This document shows, in pieces, positions 37,969 through 47,487 of a DNA stretch of 64,000 nucleotides. Source of the stretch: JAPOXR01 sp965116115 (GTDB taxonomy: Bacteria; Pseudomonadota; Alphaproteobacteria; Rhodobacterales; Rhodobacteraceae); contig OZ220486.1 of NCBI GenBank assembly GCA_965116115.1, positions 310,001 through 374,000 of the forward strand, in the 5' to 3' direction. The position numbers and the translations under genes were made by a program. Below the pieces are notes generated by a model. The model saw only the letters and a list, made by a program, of their open reading frames with translations, was not told where the DNA came from and made no database searches. Each line of letters begins with the position of its first letter. Positions within the stretch are counted from its first letter, which is position 1.

Positions 37969-38368
37969 TGTCAGGCAGGGAGTTCTTCTGCGGAAATCAA
38001 AGACTTCCGCTCGCGGCCGAGTGATTGTCGACAGACCTTGATCCAAAGGTGATCGCATACCTGCGGCAACACGTGAAATGTTCGTATTTGTATTGAACTT
38101 TTATGTACAGTCATCGCTTGAGTATGTCTTGGATCGCGGCTGACGATTGGCGTATTCAAGTAAGTGATCCCTGGGCCGAAAGACGGCCCGGTTGTTCGCC
38201 TTCGGATTCCGGCCGGGATTGTCCGCAGCGACCGAAACCGCCGAACCGAAGAGCTGCAACGACATATAGAGCGGCACAAAATGCTGAATCGCAAATTCCG
38301 CGCAGTTCCGGGCGGCGCAGGAAATGGAATTCACCGCTGCTCGGCAACGCTGCCAAGCCGGTCGGCAG
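37969..38368. other. Intergenic region
   Basis: About 400 bases downstream of mltB and the autotransporter. Short frames only; the minus-strand frame over 38101-38664 is mainly a shadow of the mltB gene. No element ends recognised. Confidence 0.35.
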
Positions 38369-39514
38369 TCAGCGGCGCAGACGTTCCAGCAGATTCCGGT
38401 TGGGCAAACCATCCGGGACTTCCCCGGTCGCTGACTGATGCTTCTGGACGCTCCGAAGAGTGGAGGGGCCGGCAAGTCCGTCGATTCCGCCGGTGTCGTG
38501 ACCCAGCCGAGCAAGAAGGGTCTGCAGCTCTCTGGTCTCGCTGCGCGAGAGCGGGCTTGTTTCCGGCCAGTACATGCGGACGTGCGGGCCGCCCCGGAGT
38601 TCGCCGGCCAGCAGTCCAGCCGCCAGCGCGTAGGATATGGACGGGTTGTACCGCATGAGCGCACTGAAGTTCCGGGAAACCAAAAACCCGGGTCCTCGGC
38701 AGCCTGCAGGGAGAATGAGCGAACACTCGCCCCAGCCGTGGAATGATTCTCCGCTGCTCAGGCGGACGCCGCCTTTCCTCCAACGGGCAGCAGGGGCTCT
38801 ATTCCAGTGCCCTGACAGCGTGAAATCAAAATCCTCCGGCAGGACGGCTTGGCCTCCCCATGGGAGCCCCGGTTGCCAGCCGCGCCGGATCAGAAAATTG
38901 GCGGTCGATGCCAAGGCGTCCGAAGGATCGTCCCCCCAGATATCGGCTCTGTCCCGGTTGCTGAGGCTGACCGAATCCGACAAATAACTCGAAGGCATGA
39001 ATTGCGTGTGCCCCATGGCACCTGCCCAGGATCCTTTCAGCTGGCCGGAACCTGCGGCTCCGGAAGCGACGATGCGGAGCGCGGAAATCAGTTCGCATTC
39101 CCAGAACTCCGGCCTTTCCCCGCCAGCCGCGAGTGTGGCTAAGGCGTCCAGAACCGGAATATCACCCATCGTTCGGCCGAAATCGGTTTCCAAACCCCAG
39201 ATAGCTGCAAGGATGCAGGCTTCAACGCCGAAGCGGGTTTCAGCGGCCTTCAGCGCAGCCGCAGACCGGGATACAGCTTCTCTTCCGCGTTTGATGCGCG
39301 TATCTGTTATAAGACGCTGAACATACGCGCCGGCCGACAAATTGAATTCGGGCTGGTCACGGCTGCGCTCCAACGCCGTGCCGCTGATCCGCACCGACGC
39401 GCGGAAGCGCCGAACCGTGCTTTCGGGCAGGTTTTCCGCTGACGCCCGGCAGCAGAAATCGTCCAGCCATTCAGAAAACCCGGACATCCGCTCGGAGGAA
39501 CCGGACTCAGTCAT
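38369..39514 (-). CDS. Lytic murein transglycosylase, MltB family
   Basis: 381 residues. The SLT_2 domain shows FGVEACILAAIWGLETDFGR (catalytic Glu in LETDFG), GQLKGSWAGAMGHTQFMPSS, and DIWGDDPSDALASTANFL. The C-terminal 60 residues are a PG_binding_1 domain (ELQTLLARLGHDTGGIDGLA). It cleaves glycan strands forming 1,6-anhydromuramic ends. No signal peptide is evident from the ATG chosen, so the true N-terminus or location is unclear. It follows the RNase R gene by 30 bp on the same strand. Confidence 0.9.
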   Translation of the reverse strand: MTESGSSERMSGFSEWLDDFCCRASAENLPESTVRRFRASVRISGTALERSRDQPEFNLSAGAYVQRLITDTRIKRGREAVSRSAAALKAAETRFGVEACILAAIWGLETDFGRTMGDIPVLDALATLAAGGERPEFWECELISALRIVASGAAGSGQLKGSWAGAMGHTQFMPSSYLSDSVSLSNRDRADIWGDDPSDALASTANFLIRRGWQPGLPWGGQAVLPEDFDFTLSGHWNRAPAARWRKGGVRLSSGESFHGWGECSLILPAGCRGPGFLVSRNFSALMRYNPSISYALAAGLLAGELRGGPHVRMYWPETSPLSRSETRELQTLLARLGHDTGGIDGLAGPSTLRSVQKHQSATGEVPDGLPNRNLLERLRR

Positions 39515-39544
39515 TCCGGTTTTCGGCGCTCAGTGCCGGGCGGC

Positions 39545-41278
39545 TTAGCGGCCGGATCCGGTTCCGCTTAATGCGAAACTCAAACGTCCGGCGGCCGAAT
39601 CCGCTTCCGTCAATCTGACGGCGACGCGTTGTCCCGTCCGCAGTTTTTTTCCGGTGCGCCTGCCGGTCAGTGACGGACCGTCGGGATCAAACTCAAAATA
39701 CTCGGTTCCGATCTTCGATGCCGGAACCAAGCCTTCGGCGCCTGTGTCGTCAATGCGGACGAACACTCCGAATCTCAGAACCGTCATCACCGTGCCGGAA
39801 AATTCGGAATCAATTCGCTTGGCGAGGAATCCGGCCGTGAAACGGTCAAGTGACTCGCGTTCGGCAGCGGCCGAACGGCGTTCACATTCAGAAAGATGGC
39901 GCGCGAGAGAAGGCAGTGAACCCGTTTCGTCATCTGCGGCTCCTCCCGGTCCGAGATTCAGCGCCCGGATCAGTGCGCGGTGAGTGACCAAGTCGGCATA
40001 GCGCCGGATAGGCGAGGTGAAATGCGCGTACCGCCTCAAATTCAATCCGAAATGACTGCCCGCCCCGGCGCTGTAAACGGCTTGTTTCATGGTGCGGAGA
40101 ACCGCAGAGCCAATGAATACCGAACAGTCTTTGCCGGCTGCCATGGACAGAAGCCGGTTCAGCTTTTCCGTAGTGACTTTGTCCGGCTCCGGGAAAGCCA
40201 AGCCGCAGGCTTGTGCCGTCCGGCTGAGTTCTTCAACGTTTTGCCGCTCCGGATGTTCATGAACGCGGCAAAGATGCGGGATGCGCTGCGCCCGCAGCGT
40301 TTCCGCAGCGCAGACATTCGCCGAGACCATGAATTCTTCGATCATCCGATGGCATTCGAGTCGTTCGGCTGCGCGGATGGCTGTAATCTCGCCGTCCGGC
40401 GAAAACAGCGCCTTGCGCTCCTGAAGCTCGATATCCAGCGGCTGCCTGCGCGCGCGTTCCCGCGCGAGTGCCAGATATGCCTCTCTTAATCCGGAAAGAA
40501 CGGGTTTCAGGTCAGAGGCTTTTCCGCCGTCGAGGATGTCTTGGGCGCGTCTGTAGGTCAAAGAGGCGCGGGACCGCATCAATGCGCGCGTGAATTTGTG
40601 GGATAATTTCCGTCCCTGTCCGTCCACAATGATCCGCACCGCGAGACAGGGCCGGTCGGCTCCTTCATGCAGCGAGCAGGCGCCGCCGGAAAGGGATTCA
40701 GGAAGCATCGGAACCGTCATGTCCGGGAAGTAGGTCGAATTGCCGCGCAGCCGCGCTTCGCGGCAGAGAGCTGATCCCGGCTGCACAAATCGCGCCACGT
40801 CCGCGATGGCGGACCAGATGACATGTCCGCCCGGATTGGCTGGATGCGGATCCGGACAGGCATAAACGGCGTCATCCCTGTCACGCGCGTCTTCCGGATC
40901 AATGGTGACAAAGTCCAGATGCCGGAGATCGGAACCCGGCTCGGTCCGTCGCCTGCACGCCGCCGCCGCTTCCTCCAGTGTCTCATCAGAAAAAGACTCG
41001 GGCAAACTATGTGACCGAATGGCGATTTCCGAGAGCGACCGGAAAACGCTCGGCTGCCCCAGCCGCTTGGTGACGCGTGCCCAGCCCGTTTTGCCCGGGC
41101 GGCGCGAATATTCTACCAGATCACCGTCTTCCGCGCGTTGCGCATCCGATCTGGAGACCTTGAGCGCGCCATGCTGCCCCCGGTGCGCCGGAGTGACGAA
41201 ATGCCGTTTCCCTTTGCGGCGCAGAATACCGAATTCATCGGTTCGCGCGCTTGAATGTTCCACGGGATTGTGCGGCAT
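39545..41278 (-). CDS. rnr: RNase R/RNase II family exoribonuclease
   Basis: About 577 residues from the ATG at 41278. The order is an OB-fold cold-shock-type part (EFGILRRKGKRHFVTP), the RNB catalytic domain with DFVTIDPEDARDRDDAVYAC (the metal-binding Asp cluster), NSTYFPDMTVPMLPESLS, LRRYAHFTSPIRRYADLVTHR, and an S1 domain (GTVMTVLRFGVFVRIDDTGAEG). It degrades structured RNA 3' to 5'. It is shorter than usual RNase R (about 750 residues): the N-terminal helix-turn-helix and part of the first OB fold are absent. The frame is open upstream, but those residues are not family-like. It precedes mltB in a likely operon. Confidence 0.9.
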   Translation of the reverse strand: MPHNPVEHSSARTDEFGILRRKGKRHFVTPAHRGQHGALKVSRSDAQRAEDGDLVEYSRRPGKTGWARVTKRLGQPSVFRSLSEIAIRSHSLPESFSDETLEEAAAACRRRTEPGSDLRHLDFVTIDPEDARDRDDAVYACPDPHPANPGGHVIWSAIADVARFVQPGSALCREARLRGNSTYFPDMTVPMLPESLSGGACSLHEGADRPCLAVRIIVDGQGRKLSHKFTRALMRSRASLTYRRAQDILDGGKASDLKPVLSGLREAYLALARERARRQPLDIELQERKALFSPDGEITAIRAAERLECHRMIEEFMVSANVCAAETLRAQRIPHLCRVHEHPERQNVEELSRTAQACGLAFPEPDKVTTEKLNRLLSMAAGKDCSVFIGSAVLRTMKQAVYSAGAGSHFGLNLRRYAHFTSPIRRYADLVTHRALIRALNLGPGGAADDETGSLPSLARHLSECERRSAAAERESLDRFTAGFLAKRIDSEFSGTVMTVLRFGVFVRIDDTGAEGLVPASKIGTEYFEFDPDGPSLTGRRTGKKLRTGQRVAVRLTEADSAAGRLSFALSGTGSGR

Positions 41279-41860
41279 GCTTGGAATGTCCTCAAAATAT
41301 TGGATTTTAATAAGAAAGCGTCGGCGGACTGTCATTTGATCGGTTTTACGGATTGCCGGGACTGCCGGCACGTGCCCGCGCCGTGTTGAATCGTCAAGCC
41401 CGGAAGCCGTGACGTTACGGGCCGGGTTCGGTTTCATATAATCGGGATGGGGCCGCGATGTCTCTCCGAAATAGACGGAACTCGCTGATTTGACTCTGAG
41501 AGCAAATGAATTCCGATGACCGGCGCGGAGATTTTCGCCGCCGCGCCCGAACTTGACAGACCCAGACGCGGTCTCCCGCCACAGCGTGAGCCGCCGGACG
41601 ATGACGGACCGGCAGGATACCGTCCAAATCGAACAGCGGAGAGCAGCGCCATCGAACGCCTTCAAGAAATCAAATAACCCCGGAGAGTCGCGGCCCCCTG
41701 TGAAAAATGCGTCCACGATTTTCCTGCTGATATCATCATTTCAGTTGCCCGCTGCAGGATATCGCAAGGCAGAAGGTTGATTCCACGGTCCGGCCCGGAC
41801 GGCTTCCTGTCATCCGGTTCCCGGAGAAGTGGTGCTTCGCTCCCAAACAGCCGAAATGTC
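41279..41860. other. Intergenic region between rnr and the DUF4143 gene
   Basis: About 580 bases. TATAAT at about 41437 could be part of a promoter, but no -35 partner is convincing. Short frames only. The last part holds the repeats described separately. Confidence 0.35.
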
Positions 41861-41926
41861 ACTTCCAATCTACAACGCGTTGACTTCCAATTATCATAAG
41901 CGTTAATTTCAATTATCAGTCAAGGA
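41861..41926 (+). repeat. Three 22-bp direct repeats over a promoter
   Basis: Units start at 41861 (ACTTCCAATCTACAACGCGT), 41883 (ACTTCCAATTATCATAAGCG) and 41905 (AATTTCAATTATCAGTCAAG). ACTTCCAAT is exact in the first two; AATTATCA is exact in the second and third; each exact pair is 22 bp apart. The period of two helical turns puts the sites on one DNA face. They cover the -35/-10 region of the next gene. Confidence 0.7.
41880..41908 (+). promoter_or_regulatory. Promoter of the DUF4143 ATPase gene
   Basis: TTGACT (41880-41885), 17-base spacer, TTAATT (41903-41908), followed by an AAGGAAAG ribosome site and the ATG at 41933. It is embedded in the 22-bp repeats, so repeat-binding would compete with RNA polymerase. 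Confidence 0.6.
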
Positions 41927-41932
41927 AAGTCC

Positions 41933-43159
41933 ATGTACAAGCGATTTGCGCAAACCAGAGCGCTTGAAATTTTGAGTGACACGCCCGTAGCGCTTATCGT
42001 CGGCCCAAGGCGTGCCGGAAAAACCACTCTCGTGCGCTCCGTGAGCGAACCGAACCGTACCTATATCACTTTGGATGATCATACTGTGCTGAATGCTGCC
42101 CGAGCGGATCCTGCCGGATTCGTTCGCGGACTTGATCGCGCCGCAATCGACGAAATCCAGCGCGCTCCGGAATTACTGCTCGCGATCAAGAGAACGGTCG
42201 ACGAGGATTACCGGCCCGGCCGTTTTTTGCTGACCGGATCGGCCAACGTGCTTACACTGCCAAGGGCGGCGGACAGTCTGGCTGGCCGGATGGAGACGAC
42301 CCGCATGCTTCCGTTGGCCCGTGCGGAGATCAATGGCGTAAAGCCCGGATTTCTCGAGAAACTCTTCGAGGGCAGGCTCAAATCGGAGCCTGACGCCGCC
42401 GTCGGCGATGACCTTACCCGACTTGTAATGTCGGGCGGATTTCCAGAAGCTATCAGCCGAAAGACCGAGCGGCGGCGGCAAGACTGGGCAAGAGCATACC
42501 TCACTTCGGTTCTGACCCGTGATCTCCGAGACATCGCGGAAATCGAGAAGCTGACGGAATTGCCGAAGTTCGTGCGGCTATTGGCCGAGCATTCCGCTCA
42601 GCTCGTCAACTACTCGCAGTTGGGCTCCGGCATCAATGTCAGCCACAAAACCGGGCGGCGTTACTTGGGTTTGCTTGAACAGGTCTTCCTCGTGTCAACC
42701 CTGCAGCCTTGGCACACGAACGCGCTCAAGCGGATCACAAAAACGGCGAAGCTGCACTTCCTGGATGCTGGTCTTCTCGCAGCAACACGCAGCCTGAGCT
42801 TTGAACGGGTCAAAGCGGATCGCAGCCTGTTCGGTGCGCTTCTTGAAACTTTCGTTTATTCGGAAATCCTGAAACTCATGACGGCAACCGACATGGCCCT
42901 GAGTCTTTACCATTTCCGGGGCCAGCGGATGCATGAAGCGGATATTGTTATTGAACGCGGTGATGGAATGATCGCCGGCATAGAAATCAAGGCCTCCGCG
43001 ACTGTGAGGCCCAATGATTTCAAAGGCCTCAAGGCCTTGGCTCAAGTTTGCGGCGAGCGTTTCGCGTTCGGCGTTGTCCTCTATGACAGCGCTGATCTTG
43101 TCCCGTTCGGGGACCGTCTCGCCGCCGCGCCCCTTTCATGCCTGTGGAGCGCGGCATGA
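41933..43159 (+). CDS. AAA_14/DUF4143 ATPase
   Basis: 408 residues. The N-terminal AAA_14 domain has Walker A LIVGPRRAGKTTLVRS and Walker B DRAAIDEIQRAPELLLAIK, with LTGSANVLTLPRAADSLAGR as sensor region. The C-terminal DUF4143 domain has HFLDAGLLAATRSLS and the nuclease-like ADIVIERGDGMIAGIEIKAS motif (a PD-(D/E)XK-type D...E-x-K). Such proteins are widespread, single, and of unproven function; some are linked with toxin-antitoxin or defence islands. It is followed convergently by the restriction-modification pair. GC is slightly lower than in the surroundings. Confidence 0.9.
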   Translation: MYKRFAQTRALEILSDTPVALIVGPRRAGKTTLVRSVSEPNRTYITLDDHTVLNAARADPAGFVRGLDRAAIDEIQRAPELLLAIKRTVDEDYRPGRFLLTGSANVLTLPRAADSLAGRMETTRMLPLARAEINGVKPGFLEKLFEGRLKSEPDAAVGDDLTRLVMSGGFPEAISRKTERRRQDWARAYLTSVLTRDLRDIAEIEKLTELPKFVRLLAEHSAQLVNYSQLGSGINVSHKTGRRYLGLLEQVFLVSTLQPWHTNALKRITKTAKLHFLDAGLLAATRSLSFERVKADRSLFGALLETFVYSEILKLMTATDMALSLYHFRGQRMHEADIVIERGDGMIAGIEIKASATVRPNDFKGLKALAQVCGERFAFGVVLYDSADLVPFGDRLAAAPLSCLWSAA

Positions 43160-43242
43160 GTCCGGTTGAAGAACAATGCATCGAAGATCTGGTCGGATTC
43201 CTTCCGTAAAGCGGAAATTCCGCGACAGGACTTTCCCTCTCA

Positions 43243-44223
43243 TCAGCCGAAATCGAGCTTCTTGGATGGCGGATCGTCGGGTCGGCAGCTGTCGACCATC
43301 TCCAGCCAAGTAGCGATCCGGTTTTCAGGCGCGCAGGATCGGCCCCAATATTCAACGAACAGGCTATCATCAAGATTCCGGGCCGCGATTTTGATTTGCG
43401 CGACGTTGTTCTGAATGGCGCGTAGCAGGTAATCACCGCCACGAGTCGCACCCGCTACGCTTCCGGCGCTGAACAGGTCGCGGGTTTGAGGGGCGAACAC
43501 GCCGTGCTGTGTGAGCATATACAGCGCCGCGTCATCATATTTCCCCCGATTCCTCGGTCCCTTGAATATCTGGGGGCACATAAGAGCGGCCTCCGCTCTT
43601 ATTCTGCCTTTCGTCTCGTTATCAAGCAGCCGATACAGACGGACATTGACGGGGATAGTGTGTTCCCGATCCTCATCGAACCACCACAGGCGTTCACCGT
43701 CACCGACTCGCTTCTTTACATGATCCTTGACGATTTCCATTTTCGAACGCAGGCTGGTTTGGCGGAAATCGTCCATGCTGATCCCGATCTCATCGAAGAA
43801 CGAATGCCCTCCCTGCATGTCGATCATATATCTGGGTGAATGGGATATGCGGATTCCCTTGATGCAGTTTTCGTACCATTGCCACCGGACTTCAGGAATG
43901 TCAGACCGACAGTAGACCAGGGCAATTTCACGCGCGGTCTCGTCTCTCATTCCCTCGAATATGCTGTTGCCCGTGCCATACCACGTCGGTCTCGTAGTGA
44001 ACTTCACTTCCAAGCCAAAGCCGTTCACAACTATGTCGGGAAATGCGCCGTCGTGAAACGAGCGCAATGCCTGCGAGTTGTCACCGCAGCAAACCCGAAT
44101 TTGGGCCAGAACCGTTTTCTCGAACTCGGCAGCATTCGAGTATCCGGGCATTCCAGCCTTGACTTGTTCGTTCATCAGCTTGGTTGCGCGGTTCAGCAAG
44201 TCCTGAAACCCGCCGCGATTCAT
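43243..44223 (-). CDS. Type II restriction endonuclease, PD-(D/E)XK-like
   Basis: About 326 residues from the ATG at 44223, which overlaps the methyltransferase stop by 4 bp (ATGA). A candidate active site is FPDIVVNGFGLEVKFTTR (Asp, then Glu-x-Lys). The rest shows no repeats. Assigned as the restriction enzyme from the coupled position after a C5 methyltransferase and this active-site pattern; I do not recognise the subtype or recognition site. GC is visibly lower than in housekeeping neighbours. Confidence 0.75.
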   Translation of the reverse strand: MNRGGFQDLLNRATKLMNEQVKAGMPGYSNAAEFEKTVLAQIRVCCGDNSQALRSFHDGAFPDIVVNGFGLEVKFTTRPTWYGTGNSIFEGMRDETAREIALVYCRSDIPEVRWQWYENCIKGIRISHSPRYMIDMQGGHSFFDEIGISMDDFRQTSLRSKMEIVKDHVKKRVGDGERLWWFDEDREHTIPVNVRLYRLLDNETKGRIRAEAALMCPQIFKGPRNRGKYDDAALYMLTQHGVFAPQTRDLFSAGSVAGATRGGDYLLRAIQNNVAQIKIAARNLDDSLFVEYWGRSCAPENRIATWLEMVDSCRPDDPPSKKLDFG

Positions 44224-45203
44224 GCGAATACTTGCTCCCGGATCGCCTCGGCGATGTGCCACGCCATGACAGGTGGAACCGCGTTCCCGATCTGTCGTTC
44301 GGTTTCACGCATTCCGCAGGGAAAGATGAATTTATCCGGGAAAGATTGAAAGCGCGCTTGTTCCCGCAGTGAAATGCGCCGTGGCAAATTGTAATGCCAT
44401 TGAACGTTCCCGTGATGTTCGGCCCGCATTGTCGTGGCGGGTGAATCCGCTTTAAGCCTTCTTGATCCCTGATCCGGTGACGGTTTGGCTTTGCTCCAAA
44501 TGTGCTTGATCTCCTGATCCTCACCCAGCGATTCCAAATCCCTTATCGCTTGTCTGGCGGTGACAGGGCTTGGGATAACGCGGTCTGGGAACTCGAAACT
44601 CTTATCCCCGCGAATACCTACAATCAGCAATCTTTCACGGTTTTGCGGAACTCCCCAATCGGACGCCAGACAAACCTGAGAAACAACGGTGTATCTCCGT
44701 ATCCTGAAATCTTCGAGAACTTGCGTCCCGAAGTCGCAGGCGAGCAACCCCTTGACGTTCTCGGCCACGAAAACAATCGGATTCATGCGCTCGATTGCTT
44801 CAATCATACGTTTGTAAAGGATGGTTCTGCTGCCCTGTCCAGCCTGTCGTTTCCCGTTTACCGATACATCCTGACACGGGAAGCCGCCGATGATAATATC
44901 GCATGATTCCGGCAGGTCGTCGCTCAGCATATCTATATCGCCTTGGCGGATATGATCGCCGATGTTTTCCTGATAAGCCTTGCAAGCTGACGCTGATATA
45001 TCGTTTGCGAACACGATCCTGTTCGGCAACCGGTCATAAACCCGGCCCATGAACTCGAAGCCTCCGACAAACCCCAGATCCATTCCGCCGCAACCGGAGA
45101 ACAGACTCACAATGGTTTTCTCGTCGGGAATTTGAACGCCATCAAAACGGGAGACGGGCTGTTCAAGATCCCCGGGTATTCCGGGAGCGCAGCTATTCAT
45201 CAT
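44220..45203 (-). CDS. DNA (cytosine-5-)-methyltransferase
   Basis: 327 residues, all C5-methyltransferase motifs in order: motif I SLFSGCGGMDLGF, motif IV GGFPCQDVSVNGKR (catalytic PC), motif VI VAENVKG, motif VIII QNRERLLIVGIR, then a compact variable region with LREQARFQSFPDKF and motif X RQIGNAVPPVMAWHIA. It protects host DNA at the sites cut by the coupled endonuclease. The target sequence cannot be read from the protein. Confidence 0.95.
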   Translation of the reverse strand: MMNSCAPGIPGDLEQPVSRFDGVQIPDEKTIVSLFSGCGGMDLGFVGGFEFMGRVYDRLPNRIVFANDISASACKAYQENIGDHIRQGDIDMLSDDLPESCDIIIGGFPCQDVSVNGKRQAGQGSRTILYKRMIEAIERMNPIVFVAENVKGLLACDFGTQVLEDFRIRRYTVVSQVCLASDWGVPQNRERLLIVGIRGDKSFEFPDRVIPSPVTARQAIRDLESLGEDQEIKHIWSKAKPSPDQGSRRLKADSPATTMRAEHHGNVQWHYNLPRRISLREQARFQSFPDKFIFPCGMRETERQIGNAVPPVMAWHIAEAIREQVFA

Positions 45204-45415
45204 GCACTTTCCATGAAGCGCCTGTGCACGCTCAGACGGCTGTCGGATTTCACGGCGGTTTTCGCCGTGAAATTCAGCGCATCAGGTGACAGGTTGTTTC
45301 TGGCCTGAAATTCACCGGCATAACCCTGCATGCGCTCTTCCTTCCAACGCCCGCTCTCGAACCGTCCAATGGCGGTTTCTTCTGTGAATCAACCGGTGGC
45401 GGAGCGGTTCCTGCA

Positions 45416-45715
45416 TCATTCCTCTGCGGCGTGGCTGCGGGAGAATTTTTCCATTTGGCCGGGTGTCGCCTCCGGCTGGTGTTCCCGCTTCCACTCGTCA
45501 AACGGCATTCCATAGAATATCTTCCGGGATGCGGCTTTGTCCAGTTCAATGCCTTTTTCGCGGGCGGCTTCCTGATACCACCGGCTCAAACAGTTGCGGC
45601 AAAAACCGGCCAGATTCATCAGGTCGATATTCTGCACGTCGGTTCGTCGGCGCAAGTGGTCCCGCAGTCTCCTGAATGCCGCGGCTTCGAGTTCAGTCTG
45701 TGTCTGTCGGTCCAT
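45416..45715 (-). CDS. DUF1244 family protein
   Basis: About 99 residues from the ATG at 45715. Reads MDRQTQTELEAAAFRRL, DVQNIDLMNLAGFCRNCLSR, then GMPFDEWKREHQ, the conserved DUF1244 pattern of alpha- and gammaproteobacteria. The Cys pair in FCRNCL could bind metal. Function unknown. The family is common in the genomes of this class. Confidence 0.9.
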   Translation of the reverse strand: MDRQTQTELEAAAFRRLRDHLRRRTDVQNIDLMNLAGFCRNCLSRWYQEAAREKGIELDKAASRKIFYGMPFDEWKREHQPEATPGQMEKFSRSHAAEE

Positions 45716-45992
45716 GATACCGTGACATGATAGACTTGCTGAAACCGAAGTCAACCGGGCATTCCTATGACGCCAAGCCCGGTTTTCTCAGTTTGGCCGG
45801 CGCTGATGATTCCGTCGCCTAAGCGTCATGATGACGCTGACGGCCCCGGGCATTCCTTTGATTTGAGCGCGGTCCCGGCGAGGCCGCCGCCGGGACCGTG
45901 GCGCTTCGGCAAAACCGGACGGCGCACGGCTCAGGATCGGGCGCGCGGACTTGAAACTGAAACCGCTGTATCCGTCAATATGATTGCTCCGC

Positions 45993-47075
45993 TCAGCGGC
46001 TGAGACCGCTGTGAAGCGCGGGCATATCAAGCGGCTGGAAGCCGAAATGACGCAGCCAGCGGATATCTGAATCAAAGAAGGCGCGGAGGTCTGGTATGCC
46101 GTATTTCAGCATCGCCAGCCTGTCTATGCCGATCCCGAATGCGAATCCCTGCCATTCGTCAGGATCAATGCCGCCGGCCCTCAGAACATCGGGATGAACC
46201 ATCCCGCTGCCGAGAATCTCCATCCAGTCCGACCCTTCGCCGACCTTCAGCCTTCCGTCTTTCCACGAGCATCTGAGGTCGACTTCCGCTGACGGTTCGG
46301 TGAAGGGAAAGTGCGATGCGCGGAAGCGGAGTTCGGCGCATTCGACTTCAAAGAACGCGCGGCAGAACTCTTCCAGTGTCCACTTCAGATGCGCCATTGA
46401 AATGTCGGCGTCGATGGCCAGACCCTCGATTTGATGAAACATCGGCGTGTGCGTCTGGTCGTAGTCGCACCGGTAAACGCGTCCCGGAGCGATCACACGG
46501 ATCGGAGCCTTCTTCGCGGCCATGGCCCGGATCTGAACAGGCGAGGTATGGGTCCGAAGCACGTTCGGCGGGCCGTCGCCGCCGGAGCCGCGGATGAAGA
46601 ATGTGTCGTGCTCCTGCCGCGCCGGATGTTCCGGAGGAATGTTCAGAGCGTCAAAATTGTACCAGTCCTCCTCGATCTGCGGGCCTTCGGCGACTTCAAA
46701 TCCCAAATCCGCGAAAATCGCCGTCACCTCTTCCATGACTTGACTGACGGGATGAACGGTTCCGGAACGGCGGCTGCGTCCCGGCAGCGTGATGTCCGCC
46801 CATTCATTCGCGATCCTTTCGTCCAGCTCCGATTCCTTGATCCTGGATTTTCGTTCCGTTATGGCTGCGAGGATCTCAGCCTTGATTTCGTTCAGACGGG
46901 GAGCCGTCCGCCTGCGCTCTTCGGGGGGCATTTTGCCGATCTGTCCCAGAAGCCGGCTGATTTCACCGGACTTCCGCCCAAACGCGGCGAGCCGCGCCTG
47001 TTCCAACTCGTTCGCATCGGCGGCCTGCCTGACTTTCGCAAGATGAGCCGAACGCAGTTCGTCAAGTGATCGCAT
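45993..47075 (-). CDS. pheS: Phenylalanine-tRNA ligase, alpha subunit
   Basis: About 360 residues from the ATG at 47075 (47099 and 47087 are alternatives). It has the coiled-coil arm at the N-terminus (about 5-85) and class II motifs: HPVSQVMEEVTAIFADLGFE, FDALNIPPEHPARQEHDTFF, the motif 2 region with RVIAPGRVYRCDYDQTHTPM, and motif 3 GFAFGIGIDRLAMLKYGIPD. It charges tRNA-Phe as part of an alpha2-beta2 enzyme. The partner gene pheT, normally directly downstream, is not present in the window. Confidence 0.96.
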   Translation of the reverse strand: MRSLDELRSAHLAKVRQAADANELEQARLAAFGRKSGEISRLLGQIGKMPPEERRRTAPRLNEIKAEILAAITERKSRIKESELDERIANEWADITLPGRSRRSGTVHPVSQVMEEVTAIFADLGFEVAEGPQIEEDWYNFDALNIPPEHPARQEHDTFFIRGSGGDGPPNVLRTHTSPVQIRAMAAKKAPIRVIAPGRVYRCDYDQTHTPMFHQIEGLAIDADISMAHLKWTLEEFCRAFFEVECAELRFRASHFPFTEPSAEVDLRCSWKDGRLKVGEGSDWMEILGSGMVHPDVLRAGGIDPDEWQGFAFGIGIDRLAMLKYGIPDLRAFFDSDIRWLRHFGFQPLDMPALHSGLSR

Positions 47076-47487
47076 ATTTCGCACCATTGAGATTGTCACG
47101 ACGCAAAGTCTTACCGATACCGCTGGCCGGTCCGCAACCCTTTGCCAGGCGCCGCGCGGACGCGGATATGCGGCGGTCGCCGGCCGTGCGCTGCGCCCTG
47201 AAACCGATGTGCCGGGCTGATGTCCTGCATCCGCGACGGGAAACGGGGCTGCTGATCAGCCGGTTTGCGCAAAGCCGCTGACAGTTGCGGAGATCATGGC
47301 CGCAATGGACGATGTGCGATTCTCCAGCGGCCGGAAAGACTGCTTCGGCTTTCCTTATGGGTACGAATGACCTGATCCGTGGAGGTTTCCAGAATGCTGA
47401 CGAAGCCCGTGTCATGATTCCACGAAGGGAACGCGATGTCCGATAGGAGGCCCTTGACCGGCGAGCGGGATTTTCCCGCCGGATTGT

